Shown in pieces: positions 19,975 to 31,218 of a stretch of 64,000 nucleotides of DNA. The stretch comes from Alphaproteobacteria bacterium GWF2_58_20. Lineage in GTDB: Bacteria > Pseudomonadota > Alphaproteobacteria > UBA1247. A program made the translations under genes and the position numbers. How positions within the stretch are numbered: the first letter of the stretch is position 1; every line of letters begins with the position of its first letter. The notes under the pieces are model-generated. The model was not told the origin of the DNA and made no database searches. It was given only the letters and a program-made list of their open reading frames with translations. The stretch covers positions 620,696 through 684,695 of the forward strand of contig MEMB01000002.1 of the NCBI GenBank assembly GCA_001768735.1, written 5' to 3'.

Positions 19975-20603
19975 AAGCGCCCGGCCACGACTGCCCGCTT
20001 TGCCCCCGCCTTGCGGCTTTTCGTGAGGAAAACCGCAAGGCCTACCCGGACTTTTTCAACGGCCCCGTTCCATCCTTTGGCGACCCCAAAGGCCAGCTTG
20101 TCATTGTCGGGCTGGCGCCGGGGCTGAAAGGCGCCAACCAGACCGGGCGTCCTTTTACCCGCGATTTTGCGGGCGATTTACTGTTTTCCACGCTGATTAC
20201 ATTTGGTTTTGCGAAAGGCACCTACCTCAAGCGCGCAGATGACGGGCTGACCCTCATCAACTGCCGCCTCACCAATGCCGTGCGCTGCGTGCCGCCACAA
20301 AACAAGCCGGAAACCTCGGAGATCACCACATGCCGCCCGTTCCTCATCGGGGAACTCTCCGCCGCTACCAACGCCAAGGTGATCATTGCGCTGGGCGGCA
20401 TCTCCCATGGCAGCGTCCTGCGGGCTTGCGGGATGAAACCCTCGCAACATGCCTTTGCCCATGGCGCGGAGCATGATCTTGGCGATGGCCGGGTGCTGAT
20501 TGACTGCTACCATTGTTCGCGCCTGAACACCAACACCGGCCGCCTCACGGAAACCATGTTCCATGACGTGTTCCGGAGAGCGCAGGAAATTGTTTCAGGC
20601 TGA
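19971..20603 (+). CDS. uracil-DNA glycosylase (type 5 / UDGb-like)
   Basis: CPLCPRL, VIVGLAPGLKGANQTGRPFTRDFAG, LTNAVRCVPPQNKP. Confidence 0.88.
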   Translation: MKAPGHDCPLCPRLAAFREENRKAYPDFFNGPVPSFGDPKGQLVIVGLAPGLKGANQTGRPFTRDFAGDLLFSTLITFGFAKGTYLKRADDGLTLINCRLTNAVRCVPPQNKPETSEITTCRPFLIGELSAATNAKVIIALGGISHGSVLRACGMKPSQHAFAHGAEHDLGDGRVLIDCYHCSRLNTNTGRLTETMFHDVFRRAQEIVSG

Positions 20604-20664
20604 CAAAGGACATAAAAAATCCGGAGGTCTTGCGACGCCCCGGAGGAATACCCAAACTTGAAAA

Positions 20665-20740
<76 letters not shown>

Positions 20741-20922
20741 TTGCTTCCCCGGACACAACAAACAGGCCGCCCGGATCGGCGGGCAATATGCTGAATGCGC
20801 CCGCCCATGTCAAGCCCCTTTTCCTTTCCATTTCCCTCATGCATGCCTGCCATGCAGAATATTGTATTTACACACAGCAAAAAGCTCCATATCGTTTTCC
20901 CATCCAATCAGGGAGAGACCTC

Positions 20923-22236
20923 TTGAGTATTTTCGACCCAGGAAACTATGGTCTTCAAAAGCTGCGCACCAGCGAGCGGATCGCGCTTCTGTCCAGAAAA
21001 CTCAATACAGCAGCAGAACGCTGGCAGGGCGCACCTTCCGACCCTGGCATCATCCGTGAACTGGCTGCCAGCATCCTGTGTCTTGAACGCCTTTACGCCC
21101 GCATCCGCCTCCAGATTGACCGCGTGTCCATGATTGACTGGCGCACCATCCCTTCCCAAGAAAACAACCACACATCCCTGATGTTGCGGCAGAAGGCTCT
21201 CAAAGCCAGCCATGCCGCATGGCACACGGAAAACACCCCGGAAACCCAGCAGGCACTTGCCGAGGCCGTATCCGGCATGGAAAATGCCACAACATGGATC
21301 AAGGGCGAGATGCAGGCACATCCGGCTTTTGCGCCAAAAGATCCACGCATCATCACAACGACACGGCAGCTGGAAGCCTTTTGCAAAAGGGCATCCGAAG
21401 CACCCTATGTCTGCGTGGATACGGAATTCATGTCGATGGACACCTACAACACTGTTGTGCAAACCGTCCAGCTTGCCATCTCTCCGGAAGATGCGGTTCT
21501 GGTGGACATGCAAAGCCCAAATCTTGACACTGCACCTTTAGCAAGCCTGATGCAAAACCCTGCCATCATGAAGGTTTTTCACGCCGCCGGACAGGATATT
21601 ACGCTTCTGGCAGGGCTGGGGCTCTCCCCCTCTCCCTGTTTTGATACGCAAGTGGCCGCCAACCTCTGCGGTTATGGTTTCAGCCTCGGATACGCCGCAA
21701 TGGCAGAAAAGATCCTTGGCTTCAAACCCAGCAAGGAACAGCAGATGAGCGACTGGGCCGTGCGGCCTTTTTCCCCCGATCAGGTGGCTTACGCGTTGGG
21801 CGACGTTACCCATCTTTGCCCCATGTACCAACACCTGCATGACGCACTCAAAACTCAGGAAAAGCTTGCAACCGCCATCCGGAAATCGATGCCCCAGGCC
21901 CCCGGGAAACAGTGTTTTGATACCTTGCCGGCCCTTGATTCCCGGAACCGGAAATCTCCCTTCAAACGCTTGCTGTACTGGCGTCAAAAAGAGGCGCGCA
22001 GGCTCAACGTTCCCAAAAAACATATCCTGCAGGATGACCTCATCGAAAAGATTGCGCGCATCCTTCCGCAAACCACAAAAGGCATGGCCGCCATTTCCCA
22101 ACTCCCCAAGGGTTTTGCTGAAGGACGCATGGGACAGGAAATCCTGGCTTTACTGAAAATGTCGCCGGAAATGCGGACTGCCTTCCTGACCCCGCCACCG
22201 CCAAGGTCACAACCTCCGGTTCCATGCCCGGATTAA
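20923..22236 (+). CDS. RNase D-like 3'-5' exonuclease with N-terminal helical extension (paralog 1)
   Basis: DEDDy motifs VDTEF, VFHAAGQDI, YALGDVTHL and C-terminal HRDC region; TTG start chosen for GGGAGAG SD at about 20911. Confidence 0.82.
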   Translation: MSIFDPGNYGLQKLRTSERIALLSRKLNTAAERWQGAPSDPGIIRELAASILCLERLYARIRLQIDRVSMIDWRTIPSQENNHTSLMLRQKALKASHAAWHTENTPETQQALAEAVSGMENATTWIKGEMQAHPAFAPKDPRIITTTRQLEAFCKRASEAPYVCVDTEFMSMDTYNTVVQTVQLAISPEDAVLVDMQSPNLDTAPLASLMQNPAIMKVFHAAGQDITLLAGLGLSPSPCFDTQVAANLCGYGFSLGYAAMAEKILGFKPSKEQQMSDWAVRPFSPDQVAYALGDVTHLCPMYQHLHDALKTQEKLATAIRKSMPQAPGKQCFDTLPALDSRNRKSPFKRLLYWRQKEARRLNVPKKHILQDDLIEKIARILPQTTKGMAAISQLPKGFAEGRMGQEILALLKMSPEMRTAFLTPPPPRSQPPVPCPD

Positions 22237-22454
22237 AGACTTACCATAACATATGGAAAACATGCAGTTTCATGTAAACGCGCTTTTAAAAACATTCTGC
22301 AAAAAACACCCATGCCCCCTTGCGCAAACCTTTCCCGTTCTGTTATGCTTCCATCACCTAGCGAGGTTATCTGTTTCAAAAAACCGGCAAAAAAGCCGGA
22401 AACAAAAAATGCGCACAGACCATCCTTTCAACGCCCAAGCACAAAAGGTGGCCA

Positions 22455-22850
22455 ATGACAAAAGAAAACAGCCCCGCCCACAACGACCCTCTTGCAATGC
22501 CGGAAATTTCCTTACAAGAAGCCAATCCTTCCTCCGTTTCCGTCCTGCATCTTGAATCCGCCAGCAAGGCCTTCGCCGCTGCCCAGGAAAACACGGATCC
22601 CGTCCTTCAGGATACGGCAACCCGTCTTTCCCTCTCCACGCAAAACCTCATGCAATCCTATGACGCATGGGCGGAGAACATGGAGAACATGGAAAACATG
22701 CGCAGCCTTTCAGATGCCATGCGCAACCTTCGCCGCGTTACTTCCCGGATCGAGATTGAAATGGCCGCCATGGCCGTTGCCGAACCGGACGAAGATGCCA
22801 TGCGCCCCATCCCCGTGCCGCTTCATCGGGCCGCACGACAACTGATGTAA
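22455..22850 (+). CDS. hypothetical helical protein upstream of RNase D
   Basis: 131 aa, directly precedes rnd; resembles the N-terminal extension of the upstream RNase D paralog. Confidence 0.65.
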   Translation: MTKENSPAHNDPLAMPEISLQEANPSSVSVLHLESASKAFAAAQENTDPVLQDTATRLSLSTQNLMQSYDAWAENMENMENMRSLSDAMRNLRRVTSRIEIEMAAMAVAEPDEDAMRPIPVPLHRAARQLM

Positions 22851-22862
22851 CGGAGAAAGAAC

Positions 22863-24023
22863 ATGGGCGCAGACGTCCTCATCACCAGGACCGAAGACCT
22901 GGCAACCTTTTGCAACCGGGCCTCGAAATGCGCTTATGTGACTGTGGATACCGAGTTCATCCGCGAAACCACCTACTGGCCCCAGCTTTGCCTTGTCCAG
23001 CTGGCCATTTCCCCTGAGGACGCCGTTGCGGTTGATCCCCTCGCCGAGGGCATTGACTTGGCCCCTCTTGACGCCCTGATGCTGAACAAGAACGTTCTCA
23101 AGGTCTTTCATGCCGGACGGCAGGATCTCGAGATTTTCTTCAAGCGCATGAATGCCCTGCCAACCCCCATTTTTGATACCCAAGTTGCTGCCATGGTTTG
23201 CGGCTTCGGGGAAAGCGCAAGTTATGAAAAGCTGGTAAACCAGCTGATTGGCGCACACCTTGACAAGGGCAGCCGTTACACGGACTGGGCCGTGCGTCCC
23301 CTTTCCGCCCGGCAGCTGACTTATGCCATTGGCGACGTAACCCATCTCTGCTGCGTTTACGAAAAGCTGGCTGAAGAAATTTCTTCAGCCGAACGCATGG
23401 AATGGGTGGCCGAAGAAATGGCCATCCTCACAAATCCCGCCACCTATAACCCGGATGTACGGGAAACATGGCGTCGCCTCAAGCCGCGCACGGAAAGCCG
23501 GAGGTTCCTTGCCATCCTGCGTGAACTGGCTGCATGGCGCGAGATGGAGGCACAAAAACGCAACCTGCCGCGCGGCCGTGTCCTGCGGGACGACATCCTG
23601 ATGGAATTGGCCGCGCACGCCCCCAAAAACGCCAATGAAATGTCCCGCCTGCGGGGCATTTCCCAAGGCTTTTCCGATGGAAAACTTGGCCAGGGCGCGC
23701 TGGAAGCCATCAAAACCGGAACAGACCTGCCGGAAAAGGACTGTCCGCCCCATCTTGGGCTCAAGCATCCTCCCAAATACAACGAATCCATTCTTGAGCT
23801 GCTGCGCGTCCTGCTGCGCATGGCGTCCGAAGAGCACAAGGTTGCCGCAAAGCTGATTGCCGGAAGCGATGATCTCATCTGCATGGCTGCCGGAGAAAAT
23901 GAAGGCATTCCTGCCCTGTCCGGCTGGCGGCGCGAAGTGTTCGGCGAGAACGCCATTGCCCTCATGGAGGGAAAAGCCTGTCTGGGGCTGAAGCGTGGTC
24001 ACATTTCCCTCATCCGGGAGTAG
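22863..24023 (+). CDS. rnd: ribonuclease D (paralog 2)
   Basis: VDTEFIRETTYWPQLCLVQLA, KVFHAGRQDLEIF, YAIGDVTHL, HRDC domain. Confidence 0.93.
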   Translation: MGADVLITRTEDLATFCNRASKCAYVTVDTEFIRETTYWPQLCLVQLAISPEDAVAVDPLAEGIDLAPLDALMLNKNVLKVFHAGRQDLEIFFKRMNALPTPIFDTQVAAMVCGFGESASYEKLVNQLIGAHLDKGSRYTDWAVRPLSARQLTYAIGDVTHLCCVYEKLAEEISSAERMEWVAEEMAILTNPATYNPDVRETWRRLKPRTESRRFLAILRELAAWREMEAQKRNLPRGRVLRDDILMELAAHAPKNANEMSRLRGISQGFSDGKLGQGALEAIKTGTDLPEKDCPPHLGLKHPPKYNESILELLRVLLRMASEEHKVAAKLIAGSDDLICMAAGENEGIPALSGWRREVFGENAIALMEGKACLGLKRGHISLIRE

Positions 24024-24027
24024 GCCC

Positions 24028-24531
24028 ATGATGGATATCCTTGGTTCATACCTTTTCGGTATCATCCTGATCGCCTCCGGCGTCTTGCTTGGGCGACTCA
24101 TGAATGTCTGGCTGATCCTGCTTGGACGCCACACAACGGCAACCTTTGTCGGAGAATCCTGGGAAGACCCCATGGATGCCCTCAATGCCTACAAGCAAGC
24201 CAGCGAAGCAGGGGAAGTCCCTCCCTCTCCGCTCATGGACGCCTACCTTGATGCCGCCCAAAACATGAACGGCCCAAATCCCCCCATGCGCAAATACCTC
24301 CGGCAAACCATTTCCTTCACGGATGCGCGCGGACAAACGCATGAAGTTCCCATCAGCTCCGGCATTCCCGCAGGCACATACCAGCCGGGCCAGTCCATCC
24401 GCATCGTCCACAGCCGTTCCAATCCTTCCAAAACCCTTGTGGCGAGAGGCAAAAACATCCTGTTCTCCCTGCTCCTGCCTTTGGTCCTCATCCTGGGCGG
24501 CATGGCCCTCATCGTCATCACAAGCCTCTGA
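24028..24531 (+). CDS. DUF3592-like membrane protein
   Basis: N- and C-terminal TM helices around FTDARGQTHEVPISSGIPAGTYQPGQSIRIVHSRSNPSKTLV. Confidence 0.65.
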   Translation: MMDILGSYLFGIILIASGVLLGRLMNVWLILLGRHTTATFVGESWEDPMDALNAYKQASEAGEVPPSPLMDAYLDAAQNMNGPNPPMRKYLRQTISFTDARGQTHEVPISSGIPAGTYQPGQSIRIVHSRSNPSKTLVARGKNILFSLLLPLVLILGGMALIVITSL

Positions 24532-24663
24532 TCCGCTCCATTCCCCCTTGCCGGAACCCCTCCATGCGGACAAGTCATGACTGGCATGCAAAATCATGCA
24601 TTGCCCATGGATTTTTTCATCTGTAAAACAGGCTGTTCCCATTTCACAGGAAAGTCGCCCCAT

Positions 24664-25686
24664 ATGAATAGAATCGCAACCCACGCATTTTACGATGCCG
24701 TCAAGAAAAACAACCTTGATCTTGCTGCATCCCTTTACAAACACTGCGCGCCCGGCATGATCGACATCAACGCCACCAATGCCTTAGGCATGTCTCCCCT
24801 TCATCATGCCGCCGAATACGGAAACCGAAAAATGGTAAAATTCCTCATTGATGTCGGGGCGAATCTTGATGCCCGGAACATGGATGAGGAAACACCCCTC
24901 AACCTCTGTTGCCACCACGAAACCGCCAGCATCATCGTCAACGTCCTCAAGCGGCGCAAAGAGCTTCTGGAAGCCGCAAAAATGGGCAATGTAACCCTTG
25001 CCGCAAAAGCCTTGGCAGATGGCGGAAAAATCAATTTCCCCGATCCGAAGGGCAAAACCGCCCTGCATCATGCGGTTCATGTCCGGACCTCAAAAACCTG
25101 CACGGAGCAACAACGCCACAACATTGTGCGTTTCCTGCTGAAAAACGGCGCGAACCCGAACACGATCACGGAAGAAGGCACCCCCCTTCAGACGGCCCTC
25201 GGGATGAATGACATACCCATGGCCGGCATGCTCATCACCGCCGGCGCCGACATCCACAACGCAAACCTGCACGGAACCCCGACCCTTTTCTGCGCTGCAA
25301 GCATCGCGGCTTTCGAGCTTCTGGTGGCAAAGGGCGCCGATCCTTACACCCATGACAGCCTCCGGCGCGGCATGCTGCACCGGACAGCGGAAAAAGGCTC
25401 CCTGCCCCTGATGCAGCACCTGATGGCAAAATACGGGATGCAGGAGCTCCTCAACACCCCGGATGCGCTGGGGCGCACCCCGCTCTACCTTGCCGCAAAA
25501 AACAAACAGGTGGAGACCATCCGCTTCCTGATCGCCCAGCCCGGCATCCTCTACGTGGCGGCAGATGACGGCACCACCCCGGCCATGACCACCAACAACA
25601 AGGAAGTGCGGGCGCTTCTCAAGGACATGGAACGTGCCGGTGCAGCGCCCGTACTAGCCCCGGCCTGCAAGCCTCCGGGATTTTAA
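24664..25686 (+). CDS. ankyrin-repeat protein
   Basis: multiple repeats: NALGMSPLHHAAEYGNRKMVKFLIDVGANLDARN, DALGRTPLYLAAKNKQVETIRFLI. Confidence 0.9.
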   Translation: MNRIATHAFYDAVKKNNLDLAASLYKHCAPGMIDINATNALGMSPLHHAAEYGNRKMVKFLIDVGANLDARNMDEETPLNLCCHHETASIIVNVLKRRKELLEAAKMGNVTLAAKALADGGKINFPDPKGKTALHHAVHVRTSKTCTEQQRHNIVRFLLKNGANPNTITEEGTPLQTALGMNDIPMAGMLITAGADIHNANLHGTPTLFCAASIAAFELLVAKGADPYTHDSLRRGMLHRTAEKGSLPLMQHLMAKYGMQELLNTPDALGRTPLYLAAKNKQVETIRFLIAQPGILYVAADDGTTPAMTTNNKEVRALLKDMERAGAAPVLAPACKPPGF

Positions 25687-25698
25687 AAACGCCCCACA

Positions 25699-25742
25699 TG
25701 AAAAACGCCCGGAAGGTCCAAAGCCCCCGGGCGTTTTTTTTA
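25699..25742. terminator. terminator between convergent ankyrin gene and ccrM
   Basis: AAAAACGCCCGGaaggtccaaagccCCCGGGCGTTTTTTT. Confidence 0.8.
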
Positions 25743-25759
25743 TAACAGGACAAGCCTTG

Positions 25760-26983
<1,224 letters not shown>

Positions 26984-26985
<2 letters not shown>

Positions 26986-27604
26986 AAAATGATAGCTTGC
27001 CCTGTACTCTGGAAACGGGGGCAAAGCTGCGCCGATGGTGCCGGGTGGCTCCAAATTGTTCCAAAGCTGCCATGTGTGCTGGCGTTCCATATCCCGCATT
27101 TGCACCCCAACCATATTCCGGATGCTCCATGGCCAATTCTGCCATAATGGCATCACGTCGCACCTTGGCAATGATGGATGCGGCCGCAATCGACAGGCTG
27201 ATCCCATCCCCTTTCACAACCGCCAGCGCCTTGCAAGGGAATCCTTTTGGAATCCGGTTTCCATCAATCAACGCCATCTGCGGCACCAGCGGCAGGGCAT
27301 CAAACGCCCGACGCATGGCCAGAAATGTGGCCTGAAGGATGTTGATGCGATCAATTTCGGCAACATCGGCTTCTCCCATCCCCACAGCAATGCCGGGCAG
27401 CGCCATGAGCCGCGCGCAAATATCCACCCGCTGCGCCGCAGAAAGTTTCTTGCTGTCATCAATGGCGACCAAAAGGCTCTCCGGCAAGGATTGCGGCAAA
27501 ACAACCGCAGCCGCCAGCACCGGGCCCGCAAGCGGACCACGCCCCACCTCATCAATGCCACAGACACAACCACTGCAGGCCTTTTCCAGTTCAAATCCCG
27601 GCAT
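26984..27604 (-). CDS. rnhB: ribonuclease HII
   Basis: CGIDEVGRGPLAGPVLAAAVVLP; DSKKLS; exact start uncertain (27604 or 27652). Confidence 0.92.
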
Positions 27605-27716
27605 GCCCGCATCATACCGTCCAATCCCAAAAAATAAACCCCCAATTTCCATGGTTCCCATCCGGCACGAAAACAGATATGCTGGCAACCATGAACATGT
27701 TTTTCGAGAGACCTTC

Positions 27717-28277
27717 ATGAGCTATCTCCTGACCCGTCCATGGTTCTGGCTCCTTATGGCCCTTATCATCCTTGCCGGGGTCTTTGTAGGACACAAGACC
27801 TATAATGGCGGCAGTCTGCCGCGCAATGCCCAGCTACGCCAGGAATACGCCTCCGCACAGAACTACCTGGACATGGCCCGTAACAACGCCAACCAGGCCA
27901 TGTATGACAATGCCATTCTGGCCTATTCCTCGGCCCTTGGGCGCTGGCCTGCCGACGTTTCTCCCAAAAAACGCGCGGAAACCATGCTTTCCCTTGCCGA
28001 TACCCTGCTGGAATCCGGGCGTGTCAAGAGTGACCTCAACGCCTTTTCCCAAGCCTATTCCGCCTATGTGGAAACCCAAAAAATCTTTACGCGCAAGGAT
28101 GATCCCGAAAAATGGGCCCTTGCGGAATACGGTGCAGCGCGCGCCATTGAGGAACTGGCCAGCCGCCAGAACCCGCAATATTACATCAACGCCGCCCAGC
28201 TCTACAAAAACGGCCTCGAAGCCCTTCTTTTCCCGGAACGCCTCCCAGCCGAGCCCCCGCAAGAACCCCAACCATGA
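27717..28277 (+). CDS. membrane-anchored helical repeat (TPR-like) protein
   Basis: N-terminal TM helix then DMARNNANQAMYDNAILAYSSALGRWP helical pattern. Confidence 0.6.
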   Translation: MSYLLTRPWFWLLMALIILAGVFVGHKTYNGGSLPRNAQLRQEYASAQNYLDMARNNANQAMYDNAILAYSSALGRWPADVSPKKRAETMLSLADTLLESGRVKSDLNAFSQAYSAYVETQKIFTRKDDPEKWALAEYGAARAIEELASRQNPQYYINAAQLYKNGLEALLFPERLPAEPPQEPQP

Positions 28278-29755
28278 CCCTCCGGAAATCCTTGATCCCT
28301 TCCTTGCCCCTCTGGGCATGGCCTTTCATTTATGTAATCCTTTTCATGGGATTACGCCTCTTCCTTTCCCCAAACCTTGGCACGGACGATGTGGAGGCGG
28401 CCGTGTTTGCGCAAGGCTGGCATCTGGGCTATAACCCCAAGCAACCTCCACTTTACACGTGGCTGCTGCTATCCCTTTACCGCATCTTCGGGCCCTCCCT
28501 CCTGGCACACACCCTGCTGCGCTACGGACTTTTGTTCCTGGCATTCCTGGGATTTGGCCGCTGTGTACGGCTCCTCGGCATCTCCGGAGACATCCGCAAG
28601 CTTGCTCCGCTGACGTTCCCCCTTCTTTTTCCCATTGGCTGGGGCGCCCAGCTGGGCTTCACCCACACCCTTTTACTAACCGCGGCCCTGTTCTGGTTGC
28701 TTGCTGCCTTTCTGGCCTTTACCGAAAAGCCTTCCCCGTTTCAGGCGCTGGAACTTGGCATTGCCCTCGCCTTTGGCTTCATGAGCAAATATAATTTCAT
28801 CCTCTTTCCGGCAAGCCTTGCCCTTTCGGCTCTCAGCCTTCCAAAATACCGCCGGGCGCTGCTGCATCCCTACGCCTTCATGGCGGCCTTTTTTGCCATT
28901 CTGGCCTGTAGTCCTTACATATGGTGGCTGGCCCTGCATATGCCAGAACCAGGTGCAAACACGGCCTCCCCCTACATGCCGCCATCCCTGCCCATACGGG
29001 GAGTGGCACTGTTTGACCTTGTCCTGAGCGCCCTTTCCTTTCTCTCTCCCCTTATCCTCCTGTTGCCCTTCATGGGCAGACGCTTCTTCATCGAGCCACT
29101 TCCCTCCCCGGAAGAAAATCCTGAACAGGCATTGCTCCTGCGTACAATCCTGGTTTCCCTCAGCCTTCTTGCTGGCGGAATTGTTCTGGGCTTCATTCCC
29201 GACGTCAAGGCGCGCTACCTGCATCCCGTCCTGCTGCCGGCGCTTCCCCTCATCCTCATGCGCATGGCGCAGGTTTCTCCCTCCCAAAAAGCCATGCGCC
29301 ATTTTCGCAACGCAGGTATATTTATTATATTTTTCATGGCATTAGCAATTATTATTCAGGGGTTATCTGAGCCCCGTTGGTGCAAAAACTGCCGCTGGCA
29401 CACCAACATGCCCGCCCTTGCCCAGACCATTCGCCAGACCGATTTTCCTGAAGGGAGCATTGTTGCCGCCGATGAACACATTGCGGGCAACATGCGCATC
29501 CTTTTTCCCGATGCCCGTGTCTGGACCCCGGCTTATGCAAAAAACCTGGCATGGCCGGAACAATCCCCCTGCCTTGGCATCCGCCGCAGCATGGACAATA
29601 CAGGCACGTCTTACAATGCAACCTTGCCCATGCTTCGATATCCCCAAAGGAAAAGTCACTTTGCCTGGATCATTTCCCCATCATGCGACGCAGACCTTTT
29701 GCAATGGGTGACGGAACCCCTGCCCGCACCACCTCCTGCCAAGGCAGGAACCTGA
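28274..29755 (+). CDS. glycosyltransferase family 39-like (PMT_2/ArnT-type) membrane protein
   Basis: DDVEAAVFAQGWHLGYNPKQPPLYTWLLLSLYRIFG plus many TM helices. Confidence 0.85.
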   Translation: MTLRKSLIPSLPLWAWPFIYVILFMGLRLFLSPNLGTDDVEAAVFAQGWHLGYNPKQPPLYTWLLLSLYRIFGPSLLAHTLLRYGLLFLAFLGFGRCVRLLGISGDIRKLAPLTFPLLFPIGWGAQLGFTHTLLLTAALFWLLAAFLAFTEKPSPFQALELGIALAFGFMSKYNFILFPASLALSALSLPKYRRALLHPYAFMAAFFAILACSPYIWWLALHMPEPGANTASPYMPPSLPIRGVALFDLVLSALSFLSPLILLLPFMGRRFFIEPLPSPEENPEQALLLRTILVSLSLLAGGIVLGFIPDVKARYLHPVLLPALPLILMRMAQVSPSQKAMRHFRNAGIFIIFFMALAIIIQGLSEPRWCKNCRWHTNMPALAQTIRQTDFPEGSIVAADEHIAGNMRILFPDARVWTPAYAKNLAWPEQSPCLGIRRSMDNTGTSYNATLPMLRYPQRKSHFAWIISPSCDADLLQWVTEPLPAPPPAKAGT

Positions 29756-30719
29756 CGTCTGGCGGCCCCATCTCTTGCGACAACAAAACACCCCGTCGCC
29801 ACTCCATCTCAAGAGTGAAATGGGTAAAGACATGCCGAAAATTTTCCGCATCCTCCCATTCAGCGCAAGCCTCAAAATTCTGTGGCAATGCATGTGCCCC
29901 ACGCCATCCGGATGAAGGGATTTCCAGAAGCCCACCCCAAATCCCGTGGGGAGGCCTGCGACGAACAGCCATCTGTCCGGAACCATCCTCAAGCACATAA
30001 AACACCCCATGCTCAACCGGGCGCTGTTTCTTGAGGGATTTCACAGGAAAAGCCTCTGCATTTCCGGACTTTCCGGCTTTACAAAAGGTCTGGATAGGAC
30101 ATTCCCCGCACCCCGGATGGCGCGGCGTACAAACCATGGCACCAAGATCCATCATGGCCTGGCAAAAATCCCCCGCATTTTCCTCAGGACATATCCCTTG
30201 TGCAAGCTTCCGAAGCTTTTCAAGCCCCCGGGGCAACGGTTCCGAAAATTCCAGCAGCCGGGCCGACACCCGCGCAATATTGGCATCCACGGGAAGGATG
30301 GCTTCACCAAAGGCAATGGCAGCCACCGCCGCTGCCGTATAGGGACCTATTCCGGGAAGCGTCCCAAGCTCGCAAGCCGTTGCGGGAAACCTTCCGTCAT
30401 GATTGTTGCAAATCTCGCGTGCGGCCCGCAGCAAATTGCGCGCGCGGGCATAATAACCAAGCCCGGCCCAGGCCTGCATGACATCCTCATCCCGGCCTGA
30501 AGCCAAAGCACAAACATCTGGCCAACGCGCAAGAAAGGCCTGGTAATATGGGATAACCGCCGTCACCGTGGTTTGCTGAAGCATGATTTCAGAAAGCAGC
30601 ACATGATAGGGATCGGGATGGCCGCCATCCCTCATCCGCCACGGCAAATGACGACCGTTTGCGCCATACCAGTCAAGCAGCGCTGAAACCAGCATTTGCC
30701 TTTTGCCCGCAGGTGGCAT
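29670..30719 (-). CDS. mutY: A/G-specific adenine glycosylase
   Basis: LPWRMRDGGHPDPYHVLLSEIMLQQTTVTAVIPYYQAFL; Fe-S motif CTPRHPGCGECPIQTFC. Confidence 0.95.
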   Translation of the reverse strand: MPPAGKRQMLVSALLDWYGANGRHLPWRMRDGGHPDPYHVLLSEIMLQQTTVTAVIPYYQAFLARWPDVCALASGRDEDVMQAWAGLGYYARARNLLRAAREICNNHDGRFPATACELGTLPGIGPYTAAAVAAIAFGEAILPVDANIARVSARLLEFSEPLPRGLEKLRKLAQGICPEENAGDFCQAMMDLGAMVCTPRHPGCGECPIQTFCKAGKSGNAEAFPVKSLKKQRPVEHGVFYVLEDGSGQMAVRRRPPHGIWGGLLEIPSSGWRGAHALPQNFEACAEWEDAENFRHVFTHFTLEMEWRRGVLLSQEMGPPDVRFLPWQEVVRAGVPSPIAKGLRRMMGK

Positions 30720-30732
30720 AAATATCTCCCTC

Positions 30733-31215
30733 ATGCAGAACCGGAACACATCTTACCATACACTGCGCGGCATCGGTCTTGAAGCCGGAAAAATGGCCCG
30801 CAAGATCCTTGGCAGCCACGGCGCCGGCCTTGCAGACCTCATCAGCGACTGGGAAAATGTGGTTGGACCAGAACTTGCAGAACACACCCTGCCACTCAAG
30901 CTCTCCTTCCCCCCCCAGAAACGCGATGGCGGAACCCTTGACATCCGAACGCCATCCGCCTTTGCAGCTCAACTCCAGCACATGACGCCGCAAGTCATCT
31001 CCCGCATCAACACCCATTTTGGTTATGCAGCCGTATCGCGCATCCGCATCACGCAGGGCAATCCCTCCCGCGAACACCTCAAGAAGCAAGAGCCGCCCAA
31101 AAAGCCTCTGACCTCTGGCCAGAAAGAGGACATAGCCAACCGCATTTCCGAAATCCCGGATGAAAACCTGCGCAAAACCCTTCAGGCACTTGGAGAGGCC
31201 ATCCTTTCAAAATAA
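30733..31215 (+). CDS. DUF721 family protein (DciA-like)
   Basis: LISDWENVVGPELAEHTLPLKLSF; divergent from mutY, as seen in other alphaproteobacteria. Confidence 0.78.
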   Translation: MQNRNTSYHTLRGIGLEAGKMARKILGSHGAGLADLISDWENVVGPELAEHTLPLKLSFPPQKRDGGTLDIRTPSAFAAQLQHMTPQVISRINTHFGYAAVSRIRITQGNPSREHLKKQEPPKKPLTSGQKEDIANRISEIPDENLRKTLQALGEAILSK

Positions 31216-31218
31216 GGC

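Noticed and set aside
19402-20603. NYN-domain gene plus UDG as a defence module
   Set aside because: A 4-bp overlap shows coupling, but both are common housekeeping families and nothing else nearby suggests defence.
22381-22402. CCGGCaaaaaaGCCGG hairpin as a possible terminator or riboswitch
   Set aside because: Short stem, A-rich loop, no plus-strand U-tract and no minus-strand gene to terminate.
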